Source: Planctomycetota bacterium
Lineage (GTDB): Bacteria; Planctomycetota; SBBH01; JACQRN01
DNA length: 12,250 bases
Direction of reading: 5' to 3'
NCBI GenBank assembly: GCA_016206515.1
Contig: JACQRN010000336.1
Coordinates: 1-12,250 of the forward strand
The position numbers were made by a program, and so were the translations under genes. Below, piece by piece: positions 6,545 to 12,250 of the stretch (positions are counted from its first letter, which is position 1; each line of letters starts with the position of its first letter). The notes beneath the pieces are model-generated. The model was not told the origin of the DNA and searched no databases. It worked only from the letters and a program-made list of their open reading frames with translations.

Positions 6545-7624
6545 GTGACCGAACACGATCGTCTCTGGTATCCGGGTCCGACCGAGGTCTCCGAGCCGGT
6601 CCTGCGCGCGATGTCCGGAGCGATGATCGGCCACCGCGGGAGCGATTTCCCGGTCCTGTACAAGCGGATCGTCGAGAAGCTCCGAACGCTCCTGGAGACG
6701 AAGGGGCGGATCTTCCTTGTCACCTCCTCGGCCACGGGGGTGATGGAGGCATCCGTGCGCAACTGCGCGGCCAAGAGGGTGTTGAGCGCCACCTGCGGAG
6801 CGTTCTCCGAGCGGTGGGCCGAGATCGCCAAGGCGAACGGCAAGGAGGTCGACGTCCTCGCGGTCGAGTGGGGGAAGGCGATCAAACCCGAGCAGGTCGA
6901 CGCCGCGCTCTCGAAGGGGAAGTACGACGCCCTGACCCTCGTCCACAACGAGACGTCGACCGGGGTGATGAACCCCCTGGAAGAGATCTCGCAGGTGATG
7001 CGCAAATACCCCGACGTCTGCTTCCTCGTCGACGCGGTCAGCTCCATGGCGGGGGTCCGGATCGCCCCCGAGGCATGGGGGATCGACGTCTGCCTCGCCG
7101 GGACCCAGAAGTGCTTCGCGCTCCCGCCGGGGCTCACCGTCGCGTACGTCAGCGAGAAGGCGCTCCGGCGCGCGAGCGAGGTCCAAAACCGCGGCGCCTA
7201 CATCGACTTCGTCGAGTACGCGAAGTTCGACGACAAGGGGCAGACCCCCACGACGCCGTCGATTTCGCACCTGTACGCCCTCGACGCGCAGATGGACCGG
7301 ATGGTGAAGGAGGGGATCCCGAACCGCTTCAAGCGCCACCAGGCGATGGCCGAGCGTTCCCGCGCCTGGGCGAAGGAGCACTTCGACCTCTACGCCGAGC
7401 GCGGGTACGAGTCGGTCACCCTTACGACGATCCTCAACAACAAGGGAACCGACATCGCCTCCCTCCTCAAGACGCTCAAGTCCAAGCACCACGTCTCGAT
7501 GGGGGACGGGTACGGCAAGCTCAAGGAGAAGACGTTCCGGATCGGGCACATGGGGGACTGGACCCCCGCCGACCTGACTCAACTCCTCGGCTGGATGGAC
7601 GAGGCGCTGGGGTTCGGGAAGTGA
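6545..7624 (+). CDS. class V PLP aminotransferase (serine-pyruvate / alanine-glyoxylate type)
   Basis: The frame is open well upstream, but homology begins at WYPGPTEVSEPVL, so GTG 6545 is taken as start. A purine-rich AGGAAGGG (from 6526) precedes it, giving 359 aa. The family pattern is complete: PGPTEV (10-15), MIGHRGSDF (27-35), Ser/Thr cluster VTSSATG (59-65), ETSTG (136-140), the PLP-ring Asp163 in LVDAVSS, the Schiff-base Lys189 in AGTQKCF, and the substrate-binding Arg332 in FRIGHMGD. Related enzymes move amino groups between serine, alanine, pyruvate and glyoxylate. In this operon it could also transaminate cysteine sulfinate made by the upstream dioxygenase. No SerA-like partner is in view. 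Fold and cofactor are very safe; the amino donor and acceptor are not. Confidence 0.93.
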   Translation: MTEHDRLWYPGPTEVSEPVLRAMSGAMIGHRGSDFPVLYKRIVEKLRTLLETKGRIFLVTSSATGVMEASVRNCAAKRVLSATCGAFSERWAEIAKANGKEVDVLAVEWGKAIKPEQVDAALSKGKYDALTLVHNETSTGVMNPLEEISQVMRKYPDVCFLVDAVSSMAGVRIAPEAWGIDVCLAGTQKCFALPPGLTVAYVSEKALRRASEVQNRGAYIDFVEYAKFDDKGQTPTTPSISHLYALDAQMDRMVKEGIPNRFKRHQAMAERSRAWAKEHFDLYAERGYESVTLTTILNNKGTDIASLLKTLKSKHHVSMGDGYGKLKEKTFRIGHMGDWTPADLTQLLGWMDEALGFGK

Positions 7625-7658
7625 CGTAGGGACGGGTCCGAGGCACCATGCGGAAGTT

Positions 7659-7691
7659 ATGAAAATTGAGCGTTTAGCACTCAATTTTCAT
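7659..7691. repeat. perfect 12-bp AT-rich palindrome upstream of ATPase 1
   Basis: ATGAAAATTGAG (7659-7670) and CTCAATTTTCAT (7680-7691) are exact inverted copies with a 9-base spacer CGTTTAGCA. The element is strikingly AT-rich in a GC-rich region, lies 34 bases after the aminotransferase stop and ends 14 bases before the ATPase GTG. It lacks the GC stem and trailing T-run of an intrinsic terminator, so an operator or protein-binding site for the ATPase gene is more likely. Its inner half-sites (TTGAG...CTCAA) recur before the second ATPase gene. Confidence 0.75.
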
Positions 7692-7705
7692 GGTACCGTT
7701 TCCCC

Positions 7706-8848
7706 GTGCACAGACCCCTTCACCTGGAACGGATCCGGGAGGCGTTCCGGGTCCACCCGGTCGTCGCCCTCCTGGGGCCCCGCCAGTGCGGCAAGACGAC
7801 CCTCGCTCGGATGTACCGCTCGTCTCTGGGTTCCGGCGCCCGGACGACCTATTTTGACCTCGAGGACCCCGAGGCGCTCGCCGCGCTACGAAACCCCAAG
7901 GCCGTGCTGGGGGAGGCCCGGGGGCTTGTCGTCATCGACGAGATCCAGCGCGCCCCGGACCTCTTCCCGGTCCTGCGCGTCCTGGCGGACCGCCCCCGCC
8001 GTCCGGCGCGTTTCCTGATCCTGGGAAGCGCGTCGCGCGACCTGATCCGGCAGGGGTCGGAATCGCTCGCGGGGCGGATCGGTTTCCTGGAACTCCCGCC
8101 GTTCTCCCTCGCCGAGACCGGGGACTGGAAGCGGCTCTGGATCCGCGGGGGGTTCCCCCCGGCCTACCTCGCCTCGACGGCGGAGCGCAGCTGGGAGTGG
8201 CGCAAGGCGTACGTATCCACCTTCCTGGAGCGGGACATCCCCAACCTGGGGCTCTCCATCCCCCCGCAGACCCTCCGGCGGTTCTGGATGATGTTGACCC
8301 ACTACCACGGCTCGCCGCTGAACGCCTCGGAAATCGGCCACTCCCTGGGGATGGCCCACACGACGGTCCGGCATTACGTCGATCTCCTGCAGGGAACCTT
8401 CATGATCCGCGCCCTGGCGCCCTGGATCGCGAACCTCGGGAAGCGCCAGGTCAGGACCCCGAAGATCTACTTCCGGGACAGCGGCCTGTTCCATTTCCTC
8501 GCGGGGATCCGGACCCACGCCGAACTGCTCCGGCACCCGAAACTCGGGGTCTCCTGGGAGGCCACGGCTCTGGAGGAGGTGATCCGGCACCACCAGCCCC
8601 CCCCCGAGGAGTGCTTCTTCTGGGGTGTCCACAGCCAGGCCGAACTGGACCTCCTCCTGCTCCTGGACGGGAAACCCCACGGATTCGAGTTCAAGTTCGG
8701 CGATGCCCCCCGGGTCACCCGCTCCATGAAAACCGCCCTGGATCTCCTCGACCTCCAGGATCTGAAGGTGATCTATCCCGGGACCCGCCGCTTCCGCATG
8801 GACGACCGGATCGAGGCGGTGGGGCTGGAGACGTACCTGGGGGAGTGA
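7706..8848 (+). CDS. AAA_14/DUF4143 ATP-binding protein 1
   Basis: The protein is 380 aa with the layout of the AAA_14-DUF4143 family. Walker A is GPRQCGKT (24-31), Walker B is LVVIDEIQ (74-81), and the sensor-like LILGSAS lies at 104-110. A winged-helix-like middle follows (LNASEIGHSLGMAHTTVRHY, 205-224). The C-terminal domain has a PD-(D/E)XK nuclease-like signature: Glu285 in SWEATALEE, Asp315 in AELDLLL, and Glu328/Lys330 in FEFKFG. Family members are common accessory-genome ATPases whose cellular role is unsettled; defence, toxin-like or mobile-element functions have been suggested but are not shown here. It starts at GTG 7706 without a clear Shine-Dalgarno, 14 bases after a perfect palindrome. 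It ends 6 bases before a convergent toxin remnant. Domain calls are safe; function is unknown. Confidence 0.92.
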   Translation: MHRPLHLERIREAFRVHPVVALLGPRQCGKTTLARMYRSSLGSGARTTYFDLEDPEALAALRNPKAVLGEARGLVVIDEIQRAPDLFPVLRVLADRPRRPARFLILGSASRDLIRQGSESLAGRIGFLELPPFSLAETGDWKRLWIRGGFPPAYLASTAERSWEWRKAYVSTFLERDIPNLGLSIPPQTLRRFWMMLTHYHGSPLNASEIGHSLGMAHTTVRHYVDLLQGTFMIRALAPWIANLGKRQVRTPKIYFRDSGLFHFLAGIRTHAELLRHPKLGVSWEATALEEVIRHHQPPPEECFFWGVHSQAELDLLLLLDGKPHGFEFKFGDAPRVTRSMKTALDLLDLQDLKVIYPGTRRFRMDDRIEAVGLETYLGE

Positions 8849-8998
8849 TCAGCCCTACCCGTACACATCCCGCCGCAACGCGATCTGAACAATGTCGACT
8901 ACGAGGCGCCTCTCCTCAACGTGGCAGATCGCGCGCCACGCCGCGACCGCCAGGCTGCGGTACCCGGTCAGAGGTCCGAGGAGCGGCCTGCCCAGATG
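8847..8998. repeat. direct repeat, unit 1 (mate at 10324-10479)
   Basis: The stretch from GATCA 8847 through the toxin C-terminus to about 8998 aligns with 10324-10479 in the same orientation. In the ungapped block 8861-8970 versus 10341-10450, a hand count gives 94 of 110 identical bases. A one-base gap follows and then 20 of 23 matches. Third-position-type differences dominate, which fits two paralogous toxin genes that once were coding rather than a very recent duplication. Confidence 0.75.
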
Positions 8999-9070
8999 AG
9001 GGTTGTCCACGAGCAGGCCAATCTTCCGCCGCACGATCCGCTTGATCCTCTCGTCGATGCGGCGGTCACC
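8855..9070 (-). pseudogene. RelE/ParE-type toxin remnant, copy A (N-terminus missing)
   Basis: Immediately after the ATPase 2 stop, in another frame, 71 codons encode a RelE/ParE-like body: DERIKRIVRRKIGLLVDNPH, then LGRPLLGPLTGYRSLAV, AAWRAICHVEERRLVVDIVQ and the terminal RRDVYG. This matches the family order of helix, NP.LG.pL.G, Gy..lrv..wR.iy.v and final hR.d.Y. The first 15-20 residues of a normal 85-95-aa toxin (first strand and start of helix 1) are absent. No plausible start codon exists at the junction, and the frame only opens further by running antiphase through the ATPase gene. The Cys in RAICH replaces the usual Tyr of RVIYH. No antitoxin is adjacent. It is most likely a truncated relic, though initiation at ATG 9199 inside the ATPase gene cannot be excluded. 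A sister copy lies at 10326-10490. Confidence 0.65.
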
Positions 9071-10274
9071 CCACCCAATGCAGGGCCGGCCGCGCGAGGA
9101 AATCCTCGAGCGCGATGCCGTCGCCACCCACCAGGAGGATGCGATGCGGCCGGAAGGCGGCCTCGAACGCGGCGAGGCCGCGGTGCGCCCGGGGCGCACG
9201 GCCGCTCTTGACCTCGATCGCGGTCAGGCGGCGTCCCGCCTTCACGATGAAGTCCACCTCGCGGTTGCGTTCGCGCCAGTAGTACACCGCAAGCGCGCCC
9301 GGGGCGGTCTCGTTGGCCAAGTGCGCGCCGACGGCGGTCTCCACCAGGCGCCCCCAGAACTCCCCGTCGGCGCGAGCCTCCGCGAGCGTCAGGCCGGACA
9401 GCGCCGTGACGAGCGCGGTGTTGAGCGCCTGCAACTTGGGGCTCGATCCGCGGCTTCGCGCGGCGTCCCCCGCGTACTTCTGCAAGCCGCACACCATGCC
9501 GGCGCCCGAGAGCAGGTCGAGGTAATGCGCCAGCGTGGTGGCGTTGCCGGCGTCCTGCAGCTGGCCGAGCATCTTCGTGTACGACAACACCTGGCCGGAG
9601 TAGCGGCACGCCAGGTCGAACAGCCGCCGCAGCAGGGCCGGCTTGTCCACGCGCGACATCAGAAGGACGTCGCGTGAGATCGAGGTCTCGATCAGGCTGT
9701 CGGCGACGTAGCGCGCCCAACGCGGCGGCTCCCCGATCAACCCCGCCGCGCCGGGATAGCCGCCGTAGAACAGGTATTCGTCCAGCGACCAGCCGAAGGC
9801 CGCGCGCATCTCCGCGAACGTCCAGTGTGGCAGGCGCAACAGTTCGAAGCGCCCGGTGAGGGACTCGGCGAGCCCCCGTGCGACGAGGAGCGGCGCGGAG
9901 CCAAGCAGCACGACCTTCAGGGGGCACCGCGAGCGGGTGTCCTCGTCCCACAGCCGCTTGGCCGCCTCGGACCACCCCGGGATCTTCTGGATCTCGTCCA
10001 GCGCCAGCACGGCGCCCGCCTTGCCGGCCTGTGCGGACACCCGCCGCGCGGAGTGCCACTGCTGGGCGATCCACCCGGCGTCGCGCAGGGTCGGCTCGTC
10101 GGCGCTGGCGTAGAGGGCCGCCCCCCCGGCCGCGCCGATCACCTGCTGCACCAGAGTGGTCTTGCCCGCCTGCCTGGGTCCGGCCACGACCTGGATGAAC
10201 CGCCGCGGCTCGGCGAGCCGCCGGGCCAGTTCGGTCCCGTGGGGGCGCAGGAAACCATCTGCCGTATTGCTCAT
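9066..10274 (-). CDS. AAA_14/DUF4143 ATP-binding protein 2
   Basis: This 402-aa protein has the same architecture as the ATPase at 7706-8848 but is clearly divergent from it. Walker A is AGPRQAGKTT (31-40), Walker B is ALDEIQK (91-97), and LLGSAP at 123-128 is the sensor-like strand. A winged-helix-like middle contains LSYTKMLGQLQDAGNATTLA (230-249). The C-terminal nuclease-like domain has Glu312 in LVETAVGAHL, Asp341 in NREVDFIV and Glu354/Lys356 in AIEVKSG. The catalytic-type residues are intact, so it looks functional. It starts at ATG 10274, only 5 bases after a small palindrome, with no Shine-Dalgarno. Its 3' end abuts one toxin remnant and its upstream side borders a second, related remnant, suggesting arrival or duplication as a cassette. 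Biological role is unknown. Confidence 0.9.
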   Translation of the reverse strand: MSNTADGFLRPHGTELARRLAEPRRFIQVVAGPRQAGKTTLVQQVIGAAGGAALYASADEPTLRDAGWIAQQWHSARRVSAQAGKAGAVLALDEIQKIPGWSEAAKRLWDEDTRSRCPLKVVLLGSAPLLVARGLAESLTGRFELLRLPHWTFAEMRAAFGWSLDEYLFYGGYPGAAGLIGEPPRWARYVADSLIETSISRDVLLMSRVDKPALLRRLFDLACRYSGQVLSYTKMLGQLQDAGNATTLAHYLDLLSGAGMVCGLQKYAGDAARSRGSSPKLQALNTALVTALSGLTLAEARADGEFWGRLVETAVGAHLANETAPGALAVYYWRERNREVDFIVKAGRRLTAIEVKSGRAPRAHRGLAAFEAAFRPHRILLVGGDGIALEDFLARPALHWVG

Positions 10275-10279
10275 TTCTA

Positions 10280-10295
10280 TGAGTATTTTTACTCA
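10280..10295. repeat. 6-bp palindrome upstream of ATPase 2
   Basis: TGAGTA (10280-10285) and TACTCA (10290-10295) are perfect inverted copies separated by four T residues on the plus strand. On the minus strand the site reads TTGAGTAAAAATACTCAT and ends 5 bases before the ATPase 2 ATG, where a ribosome binding site would normally be. It shares TTGAG-N8/9-CTCA with the palindrome before ATPase 1. Bases 10296-10325 are AT-rich with nothing further recognised. Confidence 0.6.
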
Positions 10296-10323
10296 ACCAC
10301 GCGATCAAAACAACATTCTTCTC

Positions 10324-10479
10324 GATCACCACCCATACCCGTATACATCCCGCCGTAGGGCCATCTGGACGATGTCGACAACGAGGCGCCTCTCCTCGAC
10401 GTGGTAGATCACGCGCCACGCCGCCACCGCCAGACGGCGGTACCCGGCGAGCGTACCCGAGGAGGGGCTTGCCCAGGTG
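10324..10479. repeat. direct repeat, unit 2 (mate at 8847-8998)
   Basis: This is the second copy of the toxin-derived repeat described for 8847-8998, with a one-base insertion that breaks the frame. The two units bracket the ATPase 2 gene with its upstream palindrome and the N-proximal part of remnant A. Confidence 0.75.
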
Positions 10480-10490
10480 CGGGGCACCTA
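10326..10490 (-). pseudogene. RelE/ParE-type toxin remnant, copy B (frameshifted)
   Basis: Reading back from TGA at 10326-10328, the minus strand encodes GYRRLAVAAWRVIYHVEERR followed by LVVDIVQMALRRDVYGYGW, the C-terminal half of a RelE/ParE toxin with the canonical RVIYH. The preceding APHLGKPLLG block (around 10460-10485) is in a different frame, and comparison with copy A places a one-base insertion near 10451-10456. Further upstream no toxin N-terminus is recognised. The frame entering from upstream instead begins with an ATG at 10564 that overlaps the stop of the preceding membrane-protein gene (ATGA); it runs 51 codons through the frameshifted sequence to 10409. Copy B is therefore a decayed gene. 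Confidence 0.65.
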
Positions 10491-10560
10491 CGGCGTTCCG
10501 AGAAGGCAGCGAGGTGCTCCGCGACGCGCTTTCCGGATGGGCGGATGGTCCGGGTTCTCT

Positions 10561-11031
10561 TCATTCCCGCACCCCCAGGAGCGTCGCCGGAGAGATCCCC
10601 TGCGCCAGGAGCCCCTCGTCGATCTCGCGGGGGGGGGGCACCCCCGCGCGGACCGCCTGGTTGCGGTGGTAGCGCGCCTGGACCGGGTTCGGGGGGGACC
10701 GGAAAAGACAGATCGCCGCCAGGGAAAGGTGGATCCGGCCGGGGGAGGGGTTCCCCTTGAGCGATTCGGTGAACCGCTCGATCGCGCGGTCCGCCTTCGC
10801 CTCGCGCAGCGTCGGGTCGAACTCCGACGGGTCGTCCGCGAGGTTCCGCATCCAGGCGAGCCAGCGCGGATCGTCCGGCGTGATCTCGCGCATCTCGCGG
10901 GGACCTTCGCTGCCGACACCCTCCCGCGGCGAACGGGGTGCCCTCCCCCACGGCCCCAGGAGCGCCAGGAGCGCCCCGGTCCCGAGGGTCAGAGCGGCGA
11001 ACGCCGCCACATCGCGGGGAAGCGCTCGCAC
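10561..11031 (-). CDS. small membrane-anchored protein of unknown function
   Basis: The 156-aa product is not assigned to a family. Residues 8-28 (VAAFAALTLGTGALLALLGPW) form one hydrophobic segment, either an uncleaved anchor or a signal peptide. A Pro/Gly/Glu-rich linker follows, then a soluble region with DDPRWLAWMRNL, RAIERFTESLKGNP and a helical HLSLAAICLFRS segment, which may be a degenerate helical-repeat pair. It starts at GTG 11031, 3 bases downstream of the PIN-TRAM gene's TGA, so the two are almost certainly co-transcribed and coupled. Its stop overlaps another ATG (ATGA) that leads into the toxin remnant region, hinting that a further operon member once followed. Confidence 0.7.
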   Translation of the reverse strand: MRALPRDVAAFAALTLGTGALLALLGPWGRAPRSPREGVGSEGPREMREITPDDPRWLAWMRNLADDPSEFDPTLREAKADRAIERFTESLKGNPSPGRIHLSLAAICLFRSPPNPVQARYHRNQAVRAGVPPPREIDEGLLAQGISPATLLGVRE

Positions 11032-11034
11032 CGG

Positions 11035-12102
11035 TCAGGCCCGCGCCGGGGCGGCGGGATGATGCGCGTCGGGCTTCTCCGGGACGTGCCGGGCGAACAG
11101 GAGCCTGCCGGCGTGGGTCTGCGTCGTGCTGACGATCGCCACCGGGACCTTCTTCCCGATCAGGGCGCGCCCGTCCTCGACGACGACCATCGTCCCGTCC
11201 TCGAGGAATCCGACCCCCTGCCCCGGGTTGTCGCCGGGGCGGAGGATCTCGAGGGTGACCTGCTCGCCGGGAAGGATCGAGGGGCGCAGCGCGGAGGCGA
11301 CATCCTGCAGGTTGATCGAGACGACCCCCTGCAGGCGCGCGAGATTGTGGAGGTTGAAGTCGACGGTCGCGACGCACGCGTCGAGCATCTTGGCCAGCAC
11401 CAGGAGCTTCGCGTCCGCGCCACCGGGCTCGTCCGGCACCGAAGTCTCGTCGATCTTCAGGCGCACCGCGGGGTTCTGCTGCAGCTTGTGGAGCACCTCG
11501 AGGCCGTGCCGGCCCCGGTTGCGCTTGAGGCGGTCGGAGGAATCGGCGACCTGCTGCAATTCGAGAAGGATGAACCGCGGGACCAGGAGCGGCGCGTCCA
11601 CCAGGCGCGACTCGCACAGCGGCGCGATCCGACCGTCGATGATCGCGCTGGTGTCGAGCAGGATCGGCCTCTGCCCGCGCTCCTCCTTGCGGAACTCGAC
11701 GAACGGCAGCGAGAAGCGGAAGGCGGAGCGCGTCTGGGAGATGACCATGGTGAACAGGAACGCGAACAGCAGGGTGAAGAACGACGGGACGATCCCCGAG
11801 TCGGCGTCGAGATCCCGGATCGTGCCGTTGAACAGGAGGAGTTTCCCGATCGCGGGCCCCACCAGGCACCCGAGGAGCATCCCCAGAACCAGCGTGGGGA
11901 CGAAGGAGGCCTTCCGGTGTGTCAGCATCCACTCGAGCGCGACGATCACGAACGCCGCGCCAGCGCCGATCTCGAACCCGATCGCGCGGTAGATCGGGAT
12001 CTTGTCCGCGTGCGGGGCGAGCGTCGGGACGACCCCCATCAGGATCAGGCCGCTGACGGCGATGAACGCGGCGCGGGCGAACCACAAGAGCATGAGGTCC
12101 AT
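11035..12102 (-). CDS. YacL-like PIN-TRAM integral membrane protein
   Basis: The protein has 355 residues. Four hydrophobic segments (about 5-28, 40-60, 66-90 and 105-122) are followed by a PIN-like nuclease domain: LLDTSAIIDGRI with Asp150, ILLELQQVAD with Glu181, GADAKLLVLAK with Asp230, and TVDFNLHNLA with Asp248. The expected acidic quartet is thus present. A TRAM RNA-binding domain spans about 275-338 (LPGEQVTLEIL, GVGFLEDGTMVVVE and the VVSTTQTHAGRLLFA-type end). This is the YacL arrangement: a membrane-tethered putative RNase facing the cytosol, whose natural substrate is not established. A His/Pro/Ala-rich tail closes it. ATG 12102 is preceded only by a weak purine stretch. The gene leads a two-gene operon and has just 114 bases to the putative recombinase gene on the other strand. 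Confidence 0.92.
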   Translation of the reverse strand: MDLMLLWFARAAFIAVSGLILMGVVPTLAPHADKIPIYRAIGFEIGAGAAFVIVALEWMLTHRKASFVPTLVLGMLLGCLVGPAIGKLLLFNGTIRDLDADSGIVPSFFTLLFAFLFTMVISQTRSAFRFSLPFVEFRKEERGQRPILLDTSAIIDGRIAPLCESRLVDAPLLVPRFILLELQQVADSSDRLKRNRGRHGLEVLHKLQQNPAVRLKIDETSVPDEPGGADAKLLVLAKMLDACVATVDFNLHNLARLQGVVSINLQDVASALRPSILPGEQVTLEILRPGDNPGQGVGFLEDGTMVVVEDGRALIGKKVPVAIVSTTQTHAGRLLFARHVPEKPDAHHPAAPARA

Positions 12103-12165
12103 CTTACCAGCGTCCGGGCACGCGCGTAGACCCTATGGAATAGGCCGGCCGCTCCGTACTTTTCG

Positions 12166-12200
12166 TAGGTTGCCTGACCATGGGGGACAGGCAGAGCTAC
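12166..12200 (+). other. candidate structured-RNA hairpin upstream of putative IS110 recombinase
   Basis: GTAG (12166-12169) can pair with CTAC (12197-12200). After a small GT/GAG internal loop, TGCCTG (12171-12176) pairs with CAGGCA (12188-12193) around an 11-base loop, ACCATGGGGGA. Stems with internal loops in the non-coding end are typical of IS110 bridge RNAs, but ten base pairs in a GC-rich region is weak evidence. Operator or chance folding is possible. Confidence 0.25.
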
Positions 12201-12216
12201 ATACGGAGGGCCGACG

Positions 12217-12250
12217 ATGGGACAGGGTACCACGTGGATAGGGGTGGATC
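12217..12250 (+). CDS. start of a possible IS110-family recombinase, cut by window end
   Basis: Only 11 codons are visible: MGQGTTWIGVD. A strong Shine-Dalgarno GGAGGG (12205-12210) sits 6 bases before ATG 12217. The aromatic/hydrophobic run ending in Asp (WIGVD) matches the opening strand of the RuvC-like DEDD domain of IS110 transposases (typically W.GIDVhK), where the Asp is catalytic. ASKHA-type kinases and other RNase H-like folds begin similarly, so the call is provisional. If correct, an insertion sequence begins somewhere in 12103-12216, close to the PIN-TRAM start. Confidence 0.4.
   Translation, partial: MGQGTTWIGVD

Noticed and set aside
7659..7691. Palindrome as a rho-independent terminator of the aminotransferase operon
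   Set aside because: The stem is AT-rich and no T-run follows the 3' arm; position and the shared half-sites favour a cis element of the ATPase gene.
7659..8018. Small frame MKIERLALNFHGT... starting in the palindrome
   Set aside because: It continues out of frame through the ATPase gene with shadow composition; its ATG is part of the inverted repeat and has no Shine-Dalgarno.
8855..9199. Intact 114-aa toxin gene starting at ATG 9199
   Set aside because: The first 43 codons are an antiphase reading of the ATPase 2 3' end and do not resemble a RelE/ParE N-terminus; a truncated relic is simpler.
10409..12085. Minus-strand 558-codon frame over the PIN-TRAM operon
   Set aside because: Out of phase with two coherent genes and rich in Arg/Pro/Gly; only its last 51 codons, from ATG 10564, lie outside them and are discussed separately.

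Overview
The window is GC-rich throughout (roughly 70% by eye), densely coded and free of rRNA, tRNA or CRISPR signals. It looks like chromosome from a flagellated, environmental Gram-negative-type bacterium. The evidence is a probable LolA-like lipoprotein, a YjfB-type motility protein behind a sigma-28-like promoter, a bacterial TMTC-like GT-C/TPR membrane protein, a RhaD-type aldolase/dehydrogenase fusion and a YacL-type PIN-TRAM membrane protein. Acidobacteriota, a delta-proteobacterial lineage or a similar high-GC phylum would fit, but the sequence alone does not fix the phylum.

Left part (1-2536): the C-terminal portion of a TMTC-like glycosyltransferase/TPR protein on the plus strand converges on a 62-aa YjfB-like protein on the minus strand. 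The YjfB-like gene is divergent from a putative lipoprotein, and the two start codons share one CATG palindrome. A short AT-rich gap with a GGTGTCTGTCCCTAATT motif follows.

Centre (2535-7624): a 683-aa bifunctional class II aldolase/short-chain dehydrogenase (minus) is divergent from a tight three-gene plus-strand operon: cysteine-dioxygenase-family cupin, DUF1015 protein and class V serine-pyruvate/alanine-glyoxylate-type aminotransferase. The operon suggests thiol/serine amino-acid metabolism. The divergent promoter region is very short, and both transcripts may be nearly leaderless.

Accessory part (7625-10560): two different AAA_14/DUF4143 ATPases, each with a Walker-type ATPase domain, a winged-helix-like middle and a PD-(D/E)XK-like C-terminus, face each other. 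Each is preceded by an AT-rich palindrome sharing TTGAG/CTCA half-sites. Two decayed copies of a RelE/ParE-type toxin C-terminus, about 85% identical to each other, lie at the two ends of the second ATPase gene; one has a frameshift. This is the most plastic and most interesting stretch.

Right part (10561-12250): a YacL-like PIN-TRAM membrane protein is followed 3 bases later by a small membrane-anchored protein of unknown function (minus-strand operon). The last 34 bases open a plus-strand gene with a strong ribosome binding site and an N-terminus like that of IS110-family recombinases. A foldable hairpin sits just upstream, where IS110 elements can encode their bridge RNA.
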